Assembly (NCBI RefSeq): GCF_000421745.1
Contig: NZ_ATXP01000004.1
Location: 124,001 to 188,000, forward strand
Length of the DNA stretch: 64,000 bases
Reading direction: 5' to 3'
Source: Nesterenkonia alba DSM 19423
GTDB lineage: Bacteria > Actinomycetota > Actinomycetes > Actinomycetales > Micrococcaceae
Shown here one piece after another: positions 1-8,098 of the stretch. How positions within the stretch are numbered: position 1 is the stretch's first letter; each line of letters begins with the position of its first letter. Made by a program: the position numbers and the translations under genes. The notes under the pieces are model-generated. The model was not told the DNA's origin. It saw nothing but the letters and a program-made list of their open reading frames with translations, and searched no databases.

Positions 1-137
1 TGGCCGGTCTCGTAGAGGAGTACATCCTCGTTTGACTCCAGCAGGACGACGTTATCGTCATCCTTGTGCTCGGCGACCCAGTCGGTGGAGACCAGAGCGT
101 CCGGGTTGGCGTACTGGGAGAAGTCCTTGTCGGCCAT
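1..137 (-). CDS. Thiosulfate sulfurtransferase (rhodanese), N-terminal part only
   Basis: The minus strand reads [20 protein letters not shown] and continues through [19 protein letters not shown] to the window edge. This resembles the start of actinobacterial CysA/SseA-type thiosulfate sulfurtransferases, which move sulfane sulfur from thiosulfate to acceptors such as cyanide or thiols. Only about 45 residues are present, so neither rhodanese domain nor the active-site Cys can be seen. The ATG at 137 is preceded by GAAAGGCGGA, a good ribosome binding site. It diverges from zapE, a neighbour often seen for this family. The function rests on N-terminal similarity only. Confidence 0.75.
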   Translation of the reverse strand, partial: MADKDFSQYANPDALVSTDWVAEHKDDDNVVLLESNEDVLLYETG

Positions 138-169
138 GGAAGATTCCGCCTTTCTCGCGTGCGTGCAGT

Positions 170-184
170 GACAAAAGCTTTGTC
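170..184. promoter_or_regulatory. Inverted repeat at the sulfurtransferase promoter
   Basis: GACAAA-AGC-TTTGTC is a perfect 6-bp inverted repeat with a 3-bp centre. A minus-strand -10 element TAGTGT lies at 197-192, which puts the predicted transcription start near 185, immediately before the repeat. A repressor site for the sulfurtransferase gene is plausible but not identified. Confidence 0.4.
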
Positions 185-311
185 GTTGACCACACTAGTC
201 GGCTCAGCGCTTCGGGTGAAGGGTTCAACGTCACGAATCGTCATATGTTCACCCAATGTTCAGTTGCCGCTGGGTGGGGTGCCGGCTGCGCTACCTGGTA
301 CAGCCGCTCGG

Positions 312-317
312 TACAGT
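312..317 (+). promoter_or_regulatory. -10 element of a probable leaderless zapE promoter
   Basis: TACAGT ends 7 bases before the zapE ATG at 325, so transcription would start at or next to the A of the start codon. No separate ribosome binding site is needed. Confidence 0.6.
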
Positions 318-324
318 GGAGCCT

Positions 325-1377
325 ATGCCCACCGCCGAGCCGCTTTCCCAGCGAACCCCCCAGGTCGGCGTCGACGACCTCCTGGGGTCGCTGTCGCCTT
401 CATTCCGGTTCTCCGAGGTTTCCTTTGACAGTTATATCCCCGATCCGGGACATCCTTCACAGGCCGAAGCGGTCGAGGTGCTGCGTGGTTTCGCCGAGAA
501 TGTCAACGGTGCTGGTCAGGGATCAGGCGGATTCTTCAGCAAGCTGTTTGGCCGCGGGGCTGAGGATTCCGCGCCGCAGGGGATCTACCTCGACGGCGGG
601 TTCGGTGTGGGCAAGACACACCTGCTCGCCTCGCTGTACCACGCCTGCCAGGGACCGAAGGCCTTTGGGACCTTTGTGGAGTACACCAACCTCGTGGGGG
701 CGTTGAGCTTTCGCAAGACGGTCGATGTTCTCAGTGGTTACCGGCTGGTGTGTATTGACGAGTTCGAGCTCGACGACGCCGGGGACACGACCCTGATGTC
801 CCGCCTATTGCGGGAGCTTTCCGATGCCGGAGTGAAGCTCGCTGCGACGTCGAACACCCTGCCGGGCTCCCTGGGGGAGGGGCGGTTTGCCGCCAGCGAC
901 TTCAAGCGGGAGATTCAGGTGCTGGCCGATCAGTTCCGGGTGGTCCGCATCGATGGTGAGGACTATCGCCACCGCGGACTGCCCGAAGCCCCTCCGCCTC
1001 TGGAGTCAGCCGCGGTGGAGGGCTTTGCACAGGAGCACTATGGGGACCGGACTGTCGTCGTCGACGATTTCGGACCGCTGTGTGAGCATCTGTCCCAGGT
1101 CCATCCCAGCCGATACCGGCGGCTCATCGAGGGGGTGGATGTGCTGGCCATCAAGGATGTTGACACGATCGATTCCCAGGCGCTGGCGCTGCGGTTCGTG
1201 GTACTGGCCGACCGGCTTTACGACCAGGATGTCAAGATCGTTGCCTCCGGGGTGCCCTTCGATCAGCTTTTCACCGAGGAGATGATGGCCGGTGGGTACA
1301 TGAAGAAGTACTACCGAGCGGTTTCTCGCCTCACGGCCCTGGCTCGCGCCGGGCAGATGGGAGAGCAAGCCCTGTAA
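325..1377 (+). CDS. zapE: Cell division protein ZapE / AFG1-like ATPase
   Basis: A 350-residue P-loop ATPase of the AFG1/ZapE family, linked in other bacteria to Z-ring behaviour and in mitochondria to turnover of inner-membrane proteins. Walker A is GGFGVGKTHLL (about residues 91-101) and Walker B is CIDEFELDD. The family C-terminus with a VDVLAIKDVD-like segment and GVPFDQLF is intact. The frame is open further upstream, but the ATG at 325 fits the family N-terminus and the leaderless promoter, so I place the start there. The ppk2 gene follows after 78 bases on the same strand and could be cotranscribed. Confidence 0.9.
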   Translation: MPTAEPLSQRTPQVGVDDLLGSLSPSFRFSEVSFDSYIPDPGHPSQAEAVEVLRGFAENVNGAGQGSGGFFSKLFGRGAEDSAPQGIYLDGGFGVGKTHLLASLYHACQGPKAFGTFVEYTNLVGALSFRKTVDVLSGYRLVCIDEFELDDAGDTTLMSRLLRELSDAGVKLAATSNTLPGSLGEGRFAASDFKREIQVLADQFRVVRIDGEDYRHRGLPEAPPPLESAAVEGFAQEHYGDRTVVVDDFGPLCEHLSQVHPSRYRRLIEGVDVLAIKDVDTIDSQALALRFVVLADRLYDQDVKIVASGVPFDQLFTEEMMAGGYMKKYYRAVSRLTALARAGQMGEQAL

Positions 1378-1455
1378 GTGACCAGTTCATCCGGCGTTAA
1401 CCGCTGGGTGCTTGGATATTCGGCGGTAGCCGGAGACCTGGAGAAAGGCGGCACG

Positions 1456-2388
1456 ATGGCGCAGAAGGAACCCTGGGAAGGACTCGAACCCGGCAGACCG
1501 CGGCAGAATCTGCGTGAGTTCATCGACCAGCTGCGTGCCGGGGGTTACACCGTGGCCGATGGGCACACTCCGGATCCGGATCTCATCGATCCTCAAGGCA
1601 ATGCGGTGGAGACCTGGCAGGAGAATTACCCCTACGATTACCGCCTGGATCGGGAATTCTACGAGCTGGAGAAGTATCACCTACAGGTCGAGTTGCTGAA
1701 GTTTCAGTACTGGGCTGAAGACTACGGGCTCAAACATGTCATTGTGTTCGAGGGTCGGGACGCCGCAGGCAAGGGCGGAACCATCAAGCGGTTCACCGAG
1801 CACCTCAACCCCCGTACTGCGCGCGTGGTGGCCCTGGCCAAGCCATCCGACCGGGAGCAGGGTCAGTGGTATTTCCAGCGTTATATCTATCACCTGCCGA
1901 CCGCCGGGGAGATGGTGCTGTTCGATCGCTCCTGGTATAACCGCGCCGGGGTGGAACGGGTCATGGGGTTCTGCTCTGATGCGGAGTACGAGGTCTTTAT
2001 GAAACAGGCTCCGGTCTTCGAGCAGATGCTGATTGATGCAGGCATCCACTTAACGAAGTTCTGGTTCTCTGTGACGCAGAAGGAACAGCGCACCCGTTTT
2101 GCCATCCGGCAGATTGATCCGGTCCGGCAGTGGAAGCTTTCGCCCATGGATTTGGAGTCTCTGGACCGGTGGGAGGCCTACACCGAGGCTAAGGAGGAGA
2201 TGTTCCGCCGCACGGACACCGACCACGCCCCGTGGATCACCATCAAATCCAATGATAAGAAGCGGGCCCGGCTCAACGCCATGCGGTATTTCCTCTCCCA
2301 GTTTGAATATGAGGGGAAGGACCACGAGATCGTTGGCGAACCGGATCCGCTCATCGTCCAGCGTGGCCGCGAAGCCGTAGGGGACTAG
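1456..2388 (+). CDS. ppk2: Polyphosphate kinase 2 (PPK2 family)
   Basis: A 310-residue single-domain PPK2, which transfers phosphate between polyphosphate and nucleoside di- or monophosphates. It has Walker A GRDAAGKGG (about residues 100-108) and the lid and Walker B region LFDRSWYNRAGVERVMGF. One PPK2 domain suggests a nucleoside-diphosphate kinase type, but the direction and substrate cannot be read from sequence. The ATG at 1456 is chosen over an upstream in-frame start because GAAAGG lies 9 bases before it and the family N-terminus begins here. It follows zapE closely. No PPK1 gene is in the window. Confidence 0.9.
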   Translation: MAQKEPWEGLEPGRPRQNLREFIDQLRAGGYTVADGHTPDPDLIDPQGNAVETWQENYPYDYRLDREFYELEKYHLQVELLKFQYWAEDYGLKHVIVFEGRDAAGKGGTIKRFTEHLNPRTARVVALAKPSDREQGQWYFQRYIYHLPTAGEMVLFDRSWYNRAGVERVMGFCSDAEYEVFMKQAPVFEQMLIDAGIHLTKFWFSVTQKEQRTRFAIRQIDPVRQWKLSPMDLESLDRWEAYTEAKEEMFRRTDTDHAPWITIKSNDKKRARLNAMRYFLSQFEYEGKDHEIVGEPDPLIVQRGREAVGD

Positions 2389-2466
2389 CCGCGCGAGTGG
2401 TCGGTTTCTCACGTGGGCACAGCAGCCTGGTGAGTTTTCGGCACTGTGTCCGTCATCGCCCGGGGA

Positions 2467-2472
2467 TAGGAT
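2467..2472 (+). promoter_or_regulatory. -10 element of the gnd promoter
   Basis: TAGGAT lies about 45 bases before the TTG start of gnd. A start near 2480 would give a leader of roughly 36 bases that carries the AGAGGAG ribosome binding site. Confidence 0.5.
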
Positions 2473-2515
2473 GAGGTCGGCAACGACGACGACCACTCAC
2501 TTTAGAGGAGAGACA

Positions 2516-3976
2516 TTGGGCGCTGATATTGGTGTGACCGGACTAGCCGTGATGGGGGCCAACCTCGCACGGAACTTCGCACGCAACGGGTACACCGTGG
2601 CGTTGCACAACCGGTCCGTGGCGCGCACTGACTCGTTGGTCAATACCTACGGTCATGAGGGCCAGTTCGTCCGTACCGAGTCTCTTGCGGAACTGGTGGA
2701 GGCTCTGGATCGCCCCCGGCGGGTGCTCATTATGGTTAAGGCCGGGGCCCCGGTAGATGCGGTGATTGAGGACCTCGTGCCGCTTCTTGATGAAGGCGAC
2801 ATCATCATCGATGCCGGTAACTCTTTTTACGAGGAGACTCGTCGTCGTGAGGAGGCACTGCGCCAGAAGGGGCTGCACTTTGTCGGCGTCGGGGTCTCCG
2901 GTGGTGAAGAAGGGGCGTTGTGGGGACCGTCCATCATGCCGGGTGGGTCCCGGGAGTCTTATCAGACGCTGGGCCCAATGCTGGAGTCCATCGCTGCGGA
3001 TTATCACGGGGAGCCCTGCTGTGCCTGGGTGGGGACCGATGGCGCCGGGCACTACGTGAAGATGGTGCACAACGGTATCGAGTATGCCGATATGCAGGTC
3101 ATCGGCGAGGCCTATGACTTGATGCGTTCCCTGGCGGGTCTTGAGCCTCAAGAGCAGGCGGGGGTGTTCCGGGAATGGAATTCGACGGCGTTGGCCTCGT
3201 ACCTGATTGAGATCACCTCCGAGGTGTTGGATCAGGAGGATGAGCTGACTGGGCGTCCTTTGGTGGATGTCATTGTCGATGCGGCTGGTCAGAAGGGGAC
3301 TGGCCGGTGGACGGCAATTTCCGGGCTGGAGGTGGGTTCTCCGGTGACCACGATCGCTGAGTCAGTCTTTGCTCGTTCGATCTCTTCGCAGCGTTCGGTC
3401 CGCGAGGTCACCTCCCAGGTCTTTGAAGCTGGAATCAATGAGGCGGTCACCGCTGAGGAGCTTTATGCATCCGGGGATGCACGGCAGGACTTTGTGGAGG
3501 ACATCCGCAAGGCGCTGTATGCCTCTAAGTTGGTCTCCTATGCGCAGGGGTTCGACATGCTCAGCGCGGCCGGGCAGGAGTTCGGTTGGGATCTGAACAT
3601 GCGTACTATCGCTTCTCTGTGGCGTGCTGGTTGTATCATCCGGGCGGATCTGCTCGATACGATCATGCGAGCCTATGACGCTCCGGCGGCGGATCAGCCG
3701 CGTAACCTGCTGCTGGCCCCGGAGTTCACTGAGGCGCTGGCTGAGTGTCTGCCGTCCTGGAGAAGAGTCGTTGCCGCGGCGGCAACCTATGGGGTGCCGG
3801 CCCCGGTGTTCTCCTCAGCCCTGGCCTACTACGACTCTCTGCGGGCTGAGCGGCTACCGGCGGCCCTCACCCAGGGCCTGCGCGACTACTTCGGCGCCCA
3901 CACGTATCAGCGCATCGACAAGCCCGGGACGTTCCATATTCGGTGGAGTGAGGATCGTACTGAGGCTGAGGTGTAG
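2516..3976 (+). CDS. gnd: 6-phosphogluconate dehydrogenase, decarboxylating
   Basis: This 486-residue enzyme matches the long (about 470-residue) 6PGDH family. It oxidises 6-phosphogluconate to ribulose 5-phosphate and CO2 and supplies NAD(P)H in the pentose phosphate pathway. The N-terminal Rossmann motif is GLAVMGANLARNFARNGYT, followed by the substrate signature GVGVSGGEEGALWGPSIMPG and HNGIEYADMQ. The start is a TTG at 2516: AGAGGAG sits 5 bases upstream, and the protein then begins GADIGVTGLAVMG as in the family. Upstream in-frame codons lack a ribosome site. The last 48 bases are repeated downstream at 4070-4117. rpiB, another gene of the pathway, lies 16 kb away. Confidence 0.95.
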   Translation: MGADIGVTGLAVMGANLARNFARNGYTVALHNRSVARTDSLVNTYGHEGQFVRTESLAELVEALDRPRRVLIMVKAGAPVDAVIEDLVPLLDEGDIIIDAGNSFYEETRRREEALRQKGLHFVGVGVSGGEEGALWGPSIMPGGSRESYQTLGPMLESIAADYHGEPCCAWVGTDGAGHYVKMVHNGIEYADMQVIGEAYDLMRSLAGLEPQEQAGVFREWNSTALASYLIEITSEVLDQEDELTGRPLVDVIVDAAGQKGTGRWTAISGLEVGSPVTTIAESVFARSISSQRSVREVTSQVFEAGINEAVTAEELYASGDARQDFVEDIRKALYASKLVSYAQGFDMLSAAGQEFGWDLNMRTIASLWRAGCIIRADLLDTIMRAYDAPAADQPRNLLLAPEFTEALAECLPSWRRVVAAAATYGVPAPVFSSALAYYDSLRAERLPAALTQGLRDYFGAHTYQRIDKPGTFHIRWSEDRTEAEV

Positions 3977-4117
3977 GCTTTCGGTCCTTGAGGCGTGAAG
4001 GCCGCGGCGGCTGTACGCGGCCGAGAGGCGTGCGGGCTTTGCCCGCCGCCGGGACCAGCGCCGCAAGCGCGGGACGTTCCATATTCGGTGGAGTGAGGAT
4101 CGTACTGAGGCTGAGGT
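3925..4117 (+). repeat. Direct repeat of the gnd 3' end (two 48-bp copies, 145 bp apart)
   Basis: Bases 3925-3972 (end of gnd) and 4070-4117 are identical over 48 bp, and the next bases differ only as GTGTAG against GTTTAG. The second copy ends at the cysE stop codon. The 97-bp spacer holds GCGGGC-TTT-GCCCGC (4032-4046), a perfect 6-bp hairpin that could act as a terminator or stabiliser. No mobile-element ends are visible. Confidence 0.9.
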
Positions 4118-4705
4118 TTAGATGAAGAGGGCGGGGTCGAGGGCGTAGTGGGCGGGGTCCACAAGCGGCTTGTGCTCTTCTTCCCGGCGTTTGCGATCCT
4201 TGGCTGGTACTCCGATGAGCACCGAGTGGGCGGGTGCGGACTTCACGACCACGGCGTTGGCTCCTACAGCGGAGTGTTCGCCGATCTCGACGGGGCCGAG
4301 TACTTTGGCGCCGGCTCCTACGGTGACTCCGTCACCGAGGGTGGGGTGACGTTTGGTCTGCTCCAGGGAGGTGCCGCCGAGGGTGACCCCTTGGTAGAGC
4401 ATGCAGTCATCGCCGATTTCTGTGGTTTCCCCGATGACCACGCCCATGCCGTGGTCGATGAAGAATCGCCGGCCGATCGTCGCGCCGGGGTGGATTTCGA
4501 TGCCGGTCAGCCCCCGGGCCACTTGAGAAAGCACTCGGGCGGGGGTTTTGAGGGGTTTGACCTGCCACATCTTGTGAGCCACCCGGTGGGCCCAGATGGC
4601 GTGGAGTCCGGAGTAGGCCAGGACGATCTCCGCATTGCTGCGGGCGGCCGGGTCGTGTTCTCGGGCGGCGGTGATGTCCTCACGGAGTCGGGAGATGAAT
4701 CCCAC
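4118..4705 (-). CDS. cysE: Serine O-acetyltransferase
   Basis: A 195-residue CysE, which acetylates L-serine with acetyl-CoA to give O-acetylserine, the substrate of CysK. The N-terminal helical part ([20 protein letters not shown]) is followed by a left-handed beta-helix with the hexapeptide pattern [19 protein letters not shown] and [14 protein letters not shown]. It is a short form that lacks a long N-terminal domain, as in many actinobacteria and Bacillota. GAAAGG precedes the ATG. It lies 83 bases downstream of cysK on the same strand, probably as one operon, with a strong hairpin between them. Its stop codon abuts the duplicated gnd tail. Confidence 0.93.
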   Translation of the reverse strand: MGFISRLREDITAAREHDPAARSNAEIVLAYSGLHAIWAHRVAHKMWQVKPLKTPARVLSQVARGLTGIEIHPGATIGRRFFIDHGMGVVIGETTEIGDDCMLYQGVTLGGTSLEQTKRHPTLGDGVTVGAGAKVLGPVEIGEHSAVGANAVVVKSAPAHSVLIGVPAKDRKRREEEHKPLVDPAHYALDPALFI

Positions 4706-4741
4706 AGTTGGCGCCTTTCAGCTGAAGGGGTGCGTCGGGGT

Positions 4742-4780
4742 GGCGAGCCCGGGGGTGATGGTGGTGTTCCCGGGCTCGCC
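4742..4780 (-). promoter_or_regulatory. 12-bp perfect hairpin between cysK and cysE
   Basis: GGCGAGCCCGGG (4742-4753) and CCCGGGCTCGCC (4769-4780) form a perfect 12-bp stem with a 15-base loop. It lies between the cysK stop and the cysE ribosome site and has no T-run, so it is more likely a processing or stabilising element, or a partial terminator, than a full terminator. Confidence 0.65.
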
Positions 4781-4788
4781 GGCGGTGT

Positions 4789-5721
4789 TTAGCCGCGGAT
4801 GTCTTCGTAGAGCAGGGTGGAGATGTAGCGCTCCCCGAAGTCTGCGGCGATGGTGACGATGAGTTTGTCGCGCATATCTTCACGGGCGGCGACTTCGAGG
4901 GCGGCAGCGACGTTCGCTCCGGTGGAGAGTCCGCCGAGGATTCCTTCTTTGGTGCCGAGTTCCCTGGCGGTGGAGATAGCGGTCTCCAGTTTGGCTTGGA
5001 CGACTTCGTCGTAGATGTCGGTGTCGAGCACTTCGGGGATGAAGTTCGGTCCGATGCCTTGGATCTTGTGCGGTCCTGCGGCCCCTCCGGAGAGGATCGG
5101 AGAGTCTTCGGGTTCGACGGCGACCAGGCGAACTTCTGGCTTGCGTTCGCGTAGCTTCCGTCCGGCACCGGTGATGGTGCCGCCGGTGCCGATGCCGGCG
5201 ACGAGTACGTCAACGGCACCGTCGGTGTCCTGGAAGATTTCCTCACCGGTGGTGGCATAGTGGACTTGAGGGTTGGCCTCATTGGCGAACTGCCGGGCCC
5301 AGATGGCGTTCTCGGTCTCTTCGACGATCTGCTTGGCTTGTTCCACGGCGCCGCGCATGCCTTCGGAACCGGGGGTCAGTACGATCTCAGCACCGTAGGC
5401 GCGCAGCATGACCCGACGCTCGGTGGACATGGTCTCCGGCATGGTGAGTACCACGCGGTAGCCACGGGCGGCTCCCACCATGGCCAGGGCGATGCCGGTG
5501 TTGCCGGAGGTACCTTCGACGATGGTGCCGCCGGGTTTGAGTACGCCTGCCTCTTCGGCGGCGTCGATGATGGCCGCACCGATGCGGTCCTTCACCGAGG
5601 ATGCGGGGGAGTAGAACTCCAGTTTCACCGCCACATTGCCCGGCAGGCCCTCATCGAGTCGGTTGAGTTTGACCAGGGGGGTGCCACCAATAGCTTCAGT
5701 GATGTTGTTCAGCAGGGGCAT
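4789..5721 (-). CDS. cysK: Cysteine synthase A (O-acetylserine sulfhydrylase)
   Basis: A 310-residue PLP enzyme that makes L-cysteine from O-acetylserine and sulfide. It shows the PLP-lysine motif SSVKDRIG (Lys near residue 44), the phosphate-cupping and substrate loop EGTSGNTGIALAMVG, and GIGTGGTITG. The length is typical. The ATG at 5721 follows GAAAGG by about 7 bases. A TACAGT -10 element at 5765-5760 in the short gap after msrA probably drives cysK-cysE. Together with CysE it forms the two-step cysteine pathway, which also feeds mycothiol made by the mshA route. Confidence 0.95.
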   Translation of the reverse strand: MPLLNNITEAIGGTPLVKLNRLDEGLPGNVAVKLEFYSPASSVKDRIGAAIIDAAEEAGVLKPGGTIVEGTSGNTGIALAMVGAARGYRVVLTMPETMSTERRVMLRAYGAEIVLTPGSEGMRGAVEQAKQIVEETENAIWARQFANEANPQVHYATTGEEIFQDTDGAVDVLVAGIGTGGTITGAGRKLRERKPEVRLVAVEPEDSPILSGGAAGPHKIQGIGPNFIPEVLDTDIYDEVVQAKLETAISTARELGTKEGILGGLSTGANVAAALEVAAREDMRDKLIVTIAADFGERYISTLLYEDIRG

Positions 5722-5759
5722 GACGTGCCTTTCGGTCGCGGTGGATGCGTGTCGATGTC

Positions 5760-5765
5760 ACTGTA
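5760..5765 (-). promoter_or_regulatory. -10 element of the cysK-cysE promoter
   Basis: Minus-strand TACAGT in the 54-base gap between msrA and cysK. A start near 5753 would give a leader of about 32 bases with GAAAGG as the ribosome site. Confidence 0.5.
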
Positions 5766-5775
5766 TCGAGGCCGC

Positions 5776-6339
5776 TCAGACAGGGGTGTCTTGCTTTACC
5801 CACTGTGACCAGTGGGCGCGCAGCTGAGCGATTTTAGGGTCGATGATGAATTGGCAATACCCCACCTCCGGGCGCCGGGAGTGGAAGTCCTGGTGTTCGG
5901 CTTCTGCCTCGTGGACTGTACCTAGGGGCTCTAAGGTGGTGACGATCGGTCTGGCGAAGTGTTCTTGTGCCTGTTCGATGGCTGCAGCGAATTCACCGCG
6001 CTCGTCTTCTGATGAGTAGAACATCGCGGAACGGTATTGGGTGCCGACGTCGTAACCCTGCCGGTTGAGGGATGTGGGGTCGTGGGTGGAGAAGAAGATC
6101 TCGTAGAGCACTTCGGCGGGGAGCACCTGCGGGTCGAAGGTGATTTCCACGGCTTCGGCGTGCCCGGTGGTTCCGGTGCACACTGCCTCATAGGTCGCCG
6201 GTCCGTGGCCACCGGTGTAGACGCTGCGTACCCGGTGTACGCCCCGCAGACGCCGGGCGATGGAGTCCAGGCACCAGAAGCATCCGGCGGCCAGCACGAC
6301 GGTTCGCAGAGGGGTGTGCTCGGAAGGGGCTGTGCTCAT
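5776..6339 (-). CDS. msrA: Peptide methionine (S)-S-oxide reductase
   Basis: A 187-residue MsrA that repairs the S-epimer of methionine sulfoxide in proteins and free methionine. The active-site motif is GCFWC (Cys near residue 20), followed by YTGGHGPATYEAVCTGTTGH, THDPTSLNRQGYDVGTQYRS and the family C-terminus EVGYCQFIIDPKI. The family motif GCFW-C is complete; a downstream Cys in GYCQF is a candidate resolving residue. The ATG at 6339 lacks a good ribosome site and lies directly after a SigH/SigR-type promoter, so the mRNA may have almost no leader. Diverges from thrE. Confidence 0.94.
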   Translation of the reverse strand: MSTAPSEHTPLRTVVLAAGCFWCLDSIARRLRGVHRVRSVYTGGHGPATYEAVCTGTTGHAEAVEITFDPQVLPAEVLYEIFFSTHDPTSLNRQGYDVGTQYRSAMFYSSEDERGEFAAAIEQAQEHFARPIVTTLEPLGTVHEAEAEHQDFHSRRPEVGYCQFIIDPKIAQLRAHWSQWVKQDTPV

Positions 6340-6340
6340 G

Positions 6341-6382
6341 TCCGATGCAACTCACCGAGTCTGCAGTTCATTCCGCATCGGA
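6341..6382 (-). promoter_or_regulatory. SigH/SigR-type promoter of msrA framed by an 8-bp inverted repeat
   Basis: On the minus strand GGAAT (6374-6370), 18 bases, then GTT (6351-6349) match the thiol-oxidative-stress ECF consensus GGAAY-N18/19-GTT. The flanks TCCGATGC (6382-6375) and GCATCGGA (6348-6341) are perfect inverted repeats touching the -35 and -10 elements. The msrA ATG starts one base after the inner arm. Confidence 0.65.
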
Positions 6383-6478
6383 GGTTCGCAGTGGTTGGTG
6401 CTCTGGCTGATGTGTTGAGTCGTTGTGTGGGGCCCGGTGACGTGCGAGGATGGCGCTCTGCCGAACTCTGGAGGGTTC

Positions 6479-8074
6479 ATGACACCTCACTCTTCCAGTG
6501 ACGAAAATCAGCAGGCTGCGGAGGAGACCGGTACTTCTGAACCGCCGGCCACCACTGAGCCCATCGATCCGGTCATCAGTGCTGCTCCGCCGGCTGCGAC
6601 CCTGCAGCCGTTGGTTGAGCCCTCAGCCCCGGATCCGGCGACTGGACCGGTGCCCGCTGGTGCACGGCGGCGTCGGGATGTGCGGCATGTTTTCCGTCGG
6701 GTGATGCATATCGACTCCACCCAGACCGGACAGATACCGATTATTGATCGACTGACCGGCACCCCCTATGAGAATCCGTACCAGGCTGAGGAGCCCGGTG
6801 AGGCCGATGAGCTGGTCACGATCAACTTGGTACTGGACCTGGGGGAGGCGTTGTTCCGGTACGGTGCCGGGGCTCTTGAGGTGGAGACGTCGATCATCGC
6901 GGTCTCGGCGGCGTTCGGGATGAAGAACACGGACGTGGACATCACCAATCAGTCGATCATTCTCAACTGGGCACCGGAGGGGAAGGTTCCCTATACCCGG
7001 GTGCGGGTGGTGCGGTCGTGGTCGGCGAATTTCCGGGCGTTGTCTGCAGTGCATCAGCTGGTCACCGACATCATTGACGGCCATCTGACCCGCAGTGAGG
7101 CTGAGGAGCGGCTGGCGGAGATCACTCGGCAGCGGAAGCCCTATCCTCGGTGGGCGGTGACGCTGGCTGGGGCGCTGTTCGCCGCCTTCTTCTCCAGTTA
7201 CACCGGCGCCACCCCGCTGGAGGCTCTGCTGGGTTTTGGGGCTACCTTGCTGGTGCTGGTGTTGACCCGGCAGTTGAGCCGGCGGAAGGTCCCGGAGATC
7301 TTTGCCCTCGCCGCCGGTGGTTTCACGGCCACCGCTGTGGCCTTAGGCGGGATCGCTGCTGGATTGGATATGACTCCTTCGATGGTGGTCGCCGGTGGGT
7401 TGATGATCCTGCTGCCCAGCGTGCGCATTGTCTCGGCTTTGCAGGATGTCATCAATGCTTTCCCTATCACCGCGGCTGGGCGGCTGGTCTCGTCTCTGGT
7501 TGCCTTCGCCGGGATGACCGCCGGGATTATGGTCGCGGTAGTCCTCGCCGAAGCCGTGGGGGCACCTCAGGTGGAGATTGCCGAGGGCATCACCCGCCTT
7601 TACTCAGCCCCGACACTGGCGCTGCTGGTGTTCTGCTCGGCGGTCAGTGCCGCCGTGGTCGAGCAGGTCCCGTGGAGACTGCTGGCCCCGACCGGGGCGG
7701 TCGCCGTGTTGGGATTTTGTGCCTTCTACACCGGGGAGCTGCTGGGTTTAGGGGAGACTTTTACTCCGCTGATCGGCGCCACTGTCATCGGGGCGTTGGC
7801 GCGGGTCACCGCCTTGCGTTTCGGTGCACCGCAGCTGGTGGTCGCGGTGCCGGCGATGATGTTCATGCTTCCGGGGCTGCTGATCTTCCGAGGGATGTAC
7901 CAGCTGGCCATTGAGGATTCGACCTCCCTGATGCTCGCTGGGCTCTTCCAGCAGTTCACCGCTCTCATCATCATTTTGGCGATCGCTTCGGGCATTGTGC
8001 TGGGCGATGTCATCATGCGGCCGTTTACTGCGCGGTGGAAGTCGCATGAACGCTTTAAGGCCCGACGTCGGTAG
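6479..8074 (+). CDS. thrE: Threonine/serine exporter, ThrE family
   Basis: A 531-residue inner-membrane protein of the ThrE family, which in Corynebacterium exports threonine and serine. A Pro/Ala-rich, probably disordered N-terminus (about 1-80) is followed by the cytoplasmic DUF1212-type region with GAGALEVETSIIAVSAAFG, then about ten hydrophobic helices in two blocks (about residues 225-400 and 400-520). Both halves are fused in one chain, as in corynebacterial ThrE. The ATG at 6479 has GGAGGG 3 bases upstream; an earlier in-frame ATG lacks a site. Substrate is inferred from the family. Confidence 0.88.
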   Translation: MTPHSSSDENQQAAEETGTSEPPATTEPIDPVISAAPPAATLQPLVEPSAPDPATGPVPAGARRRRDVRHVFRRVMHIDSTQTGQIPIIDRLTGTPYENPYQAEEPGEADELVTINLVLDLGEALFRYGAGALEVETSIIAVSAAFGMKNTDVDITNQSIILNWAPEGKVPYTRVRVVRSWSANFRALSAVHQLVTDIIDGHLTRSEAEERLAEITRQRKPYPRWAVTLAGALFAAFFSSYTGATPLEALLGFGATLLVLVLTRQLSRRKVPEIFALAAGGFTATAVALGGIAAGLDMTPSMVVAGGLMILLPSVRIVSALQDVINAFPITAAGRLVSSLVAFAGMTAGIMVAVVLAEAVGAPQVEIAEGITRLYSAPTLALLVFCSAVSAAVVEQVPWRLLAPTGAVAVLGFCAFYTGELLGLGETFTPLIGATVIGALARVTALRFGAPQLVVAVPAMMFMLPGLLIFRGMYQLAIEDSTSLMLAGLFQQFTALIIILAIASGIVLGDVIMRPFTARWKSHERFKARRR

Positions 8075-8085
8075 ATCCACTGCGG

Positions 8086-8091
8086 CATACT
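8086..8091 (+). promoter_or_regulatory. -10 element of a probable leaderless NIF3-gene promoter
   Basis: CATACT ends 7 bases before the ATG at 8099 in the 24-base gap after thrE. There is no ribosome binding site in the gap. Confidence 0.5.
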
Positions 8092-8098
8092 GGGCACC

